Shown here: positions 7,799 through 8,207 of the stretch, piece by piece
How positions within the stretch are numbered: the stretch's first letter is position 1
Layout: every line of letters begins with the position of its first letter
From: Paludibacter sp.
GTDB taxonomy: Bacteria; Bacteroidota; Bacteroidia; Bacteroidales; Paludibacteraceae
Direction of reading: 5' to 3'
Assembly (NCBI GenBank): GCA_009787075.1
Contig: WRGS01000167.1
Span: 1 to 8,207, forward strand
DNA: 8,207 nucleotides
Notes under the pieces: generated by a model
What the model was told of the DNA's origin: nothing
The model's database searches: none
Seen by the model: the letters and a program-made list of their open reading frames with translations, nothing else
Position numbers and translations under genes: made by a program

Positions 7799-7873
7799 AT
7801 TTTCCCATTCTGCCATTATGCAGCGGGTTCAAAGGGTATAATCTCAGCCCGAAATATTCAAGCACCCCAAAAT
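7799..7873 (-). ncRNA. TPP riboswitch (THI element) controlling the TonB-dependent receptor
   Basis: Read on the minus strand, the leader shows the order of elements of the TPP aptamer. P1 is ATTTT (7869-7873) with AAAAT (7799-7803). GGGGTGC begins P2, which closes with ACCC. P3 is CTTGAA with TTCGGG around a TAT loop. The conserved CTGAGA is at 7842-7847, followed by ACCCTTTGAACC. P5 is CTGC with GCAG around the loop ATAATG, which matches the canonical loop, and GGGAA closes P4. The aptamer is expected to repress the receptor gene when TPP is plentiful. It is odd in the P4-P5 junction: the usual TGAT before P5 is missing and the usual GCGTA after it reads AAT, so the part that contacts the pyrophosphate differs from the norm. 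The aptamer ends about 70 bases before the start codon. Confidence 0.88.
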
Positions 7874-7987
7874 ACAGTTTTAAAATTTTAAGATTTCAAA
7901 AATCAAAAATTATTTTTGTAAAATAATGATAAACAAAGATTTACAATCGGCATAAACCAAACTTTGAAATCATAAAATTTTCAGGTG

Positions 7988-7995
7988 CAAAGTTA
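7988..7995 (-). promoter_or_regulatory. Bacteroidetes-type -7 element for the riboswitch-receptor transcript
   Basis: The minus strand reads TAACTTTG, an exact match to TAnnTTTG, continuing as CACC, similar to the CGCC after the rpoC -7 element. Transcription would start near 7981, about 110 bases before the riboswitch P1 helix. No clean TTTG -33 element is seen at the expected distance; a T-rich TTTTTC lies there (8013-8018). Confidence 0.55.
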
Positions 7996-8040
7996 AAGAA
8001 AATATTTTGGTTGAAAAATATTTTTGAAAAAAAATTATAT

Positions 8041-8207
8041 CAATAGTTTCAAGTAATGAATGCAACTTTTTATTGCTGTTTTTATAATCGCCAAATAAGA
8101 ATATTTTTAATAAAACACTATTCAACCAAAGGCTTATATTTTGCACCCAATCCTTTAATGCATTATTATCTTTTACCCGTTGGCGGAATTAAAAATTTGC
8201 TAAAAAA
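8041..8207. other. AT-rich intergenic end of the window, no supported gene
   Basis: Together with the receptor leader, this completes a gene-free stretch of about 480 bases from 7729. I see no tRNA, other RNA gene, or insertion-sequence end. An ATG at 8158 opens a frame of 16 codons running off the window (beginning MHYYLLPVGG), but nothing in it is recognisable and the leader from the nearby candidate promoter would be only about 8 bases, so it is not called as a gene. Confidence 0.5.
8135..8143 (+). promoter_or_regulatory. Possible rightward promoter -7 element
   Basis: TATATTTTG followed by CACCC resembles the Bacteroidetes -7 element with one extra base between TA and TTTG, and shares the TTTGC(A/G)CC context of the other two promoters in this window. 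It would drive a gene to the right of the window, divergent from the receptor. No good -33 element is evident. Confidence 0.35.

Noticed and set aside
8158..8207. Possible start of a rightward gene (ATG at 8158, 16 open codons)
   Set aside because: Too short to recognise, and too close to the candidate promoter to be a convincing start; the real gene may begin beyond the window.

Overview
The window looks like a chromosomal piece of a low-GC member of the Bacteroidetes, probably Bacteroidia. The evidence is the Bacteroidetes-type -7 promoter element (TAnnTTTG) before rpoC and before the receptor gene, very AT-rich intergenic DNA without clear Shine-Dalgarno sequences, a beta' subunit of the Bacteroidetes type, and a TonB-dependent receptor with an N-terminal carboxypeptidase-regulatory-like domain.

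Layout. Positions 1-243 hold the 3' end of an ATPase of the AAA/DUF4143 type, cut by the window edge, followed by a GC-rich hairpin. Positions 349-768 encode a small secreted, probably lipid-anchored protein whose C-terminal half resembles NTF2-fold immunity proteins. Positions 867-5171 carry a complete rpoC (RNA polymerase beta') with its own promoter-like element upstream and a strong intrinsic terminator downstream (5220-5257). On the opposite strand, converging on that terminator, 5263-7728 encodes a complete outer-membrane TonB-dependent receptor. Its leader contains a TPP (thiamin pyrophosphate) riboswitch at 7799-7873, and a promoter-like -7 element lies further upstream at 7988-7995. 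The last 200 bases are AT-rich intergenic DNA with a possible rightward promoter and no gene that can be supported.

How the parts fit together. rpoC is a housekeeping gene, but its normal partner rpoB is not upstream; two accessory-type genes are there instead, and rpoC seems to be transcribed on its own. The receptor is a single-gene unit controlled by the riboswitch, most likely importing thiamin or a related compound across the outer membrane when intracellular TPP is low. The transporter and enzymes that would complete that pathway are not in the window.

The most interesting points are the split of rpoC from rpoB, and the riboswitch. Its pyrimidine-sensing half is canonical, but the junction that contacts the pyrophosphate is shortened and altered, and its leader has an 8-bp complementarity that could serve as the expression platform. 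I see no sign of a wholly new multi-gene system here.
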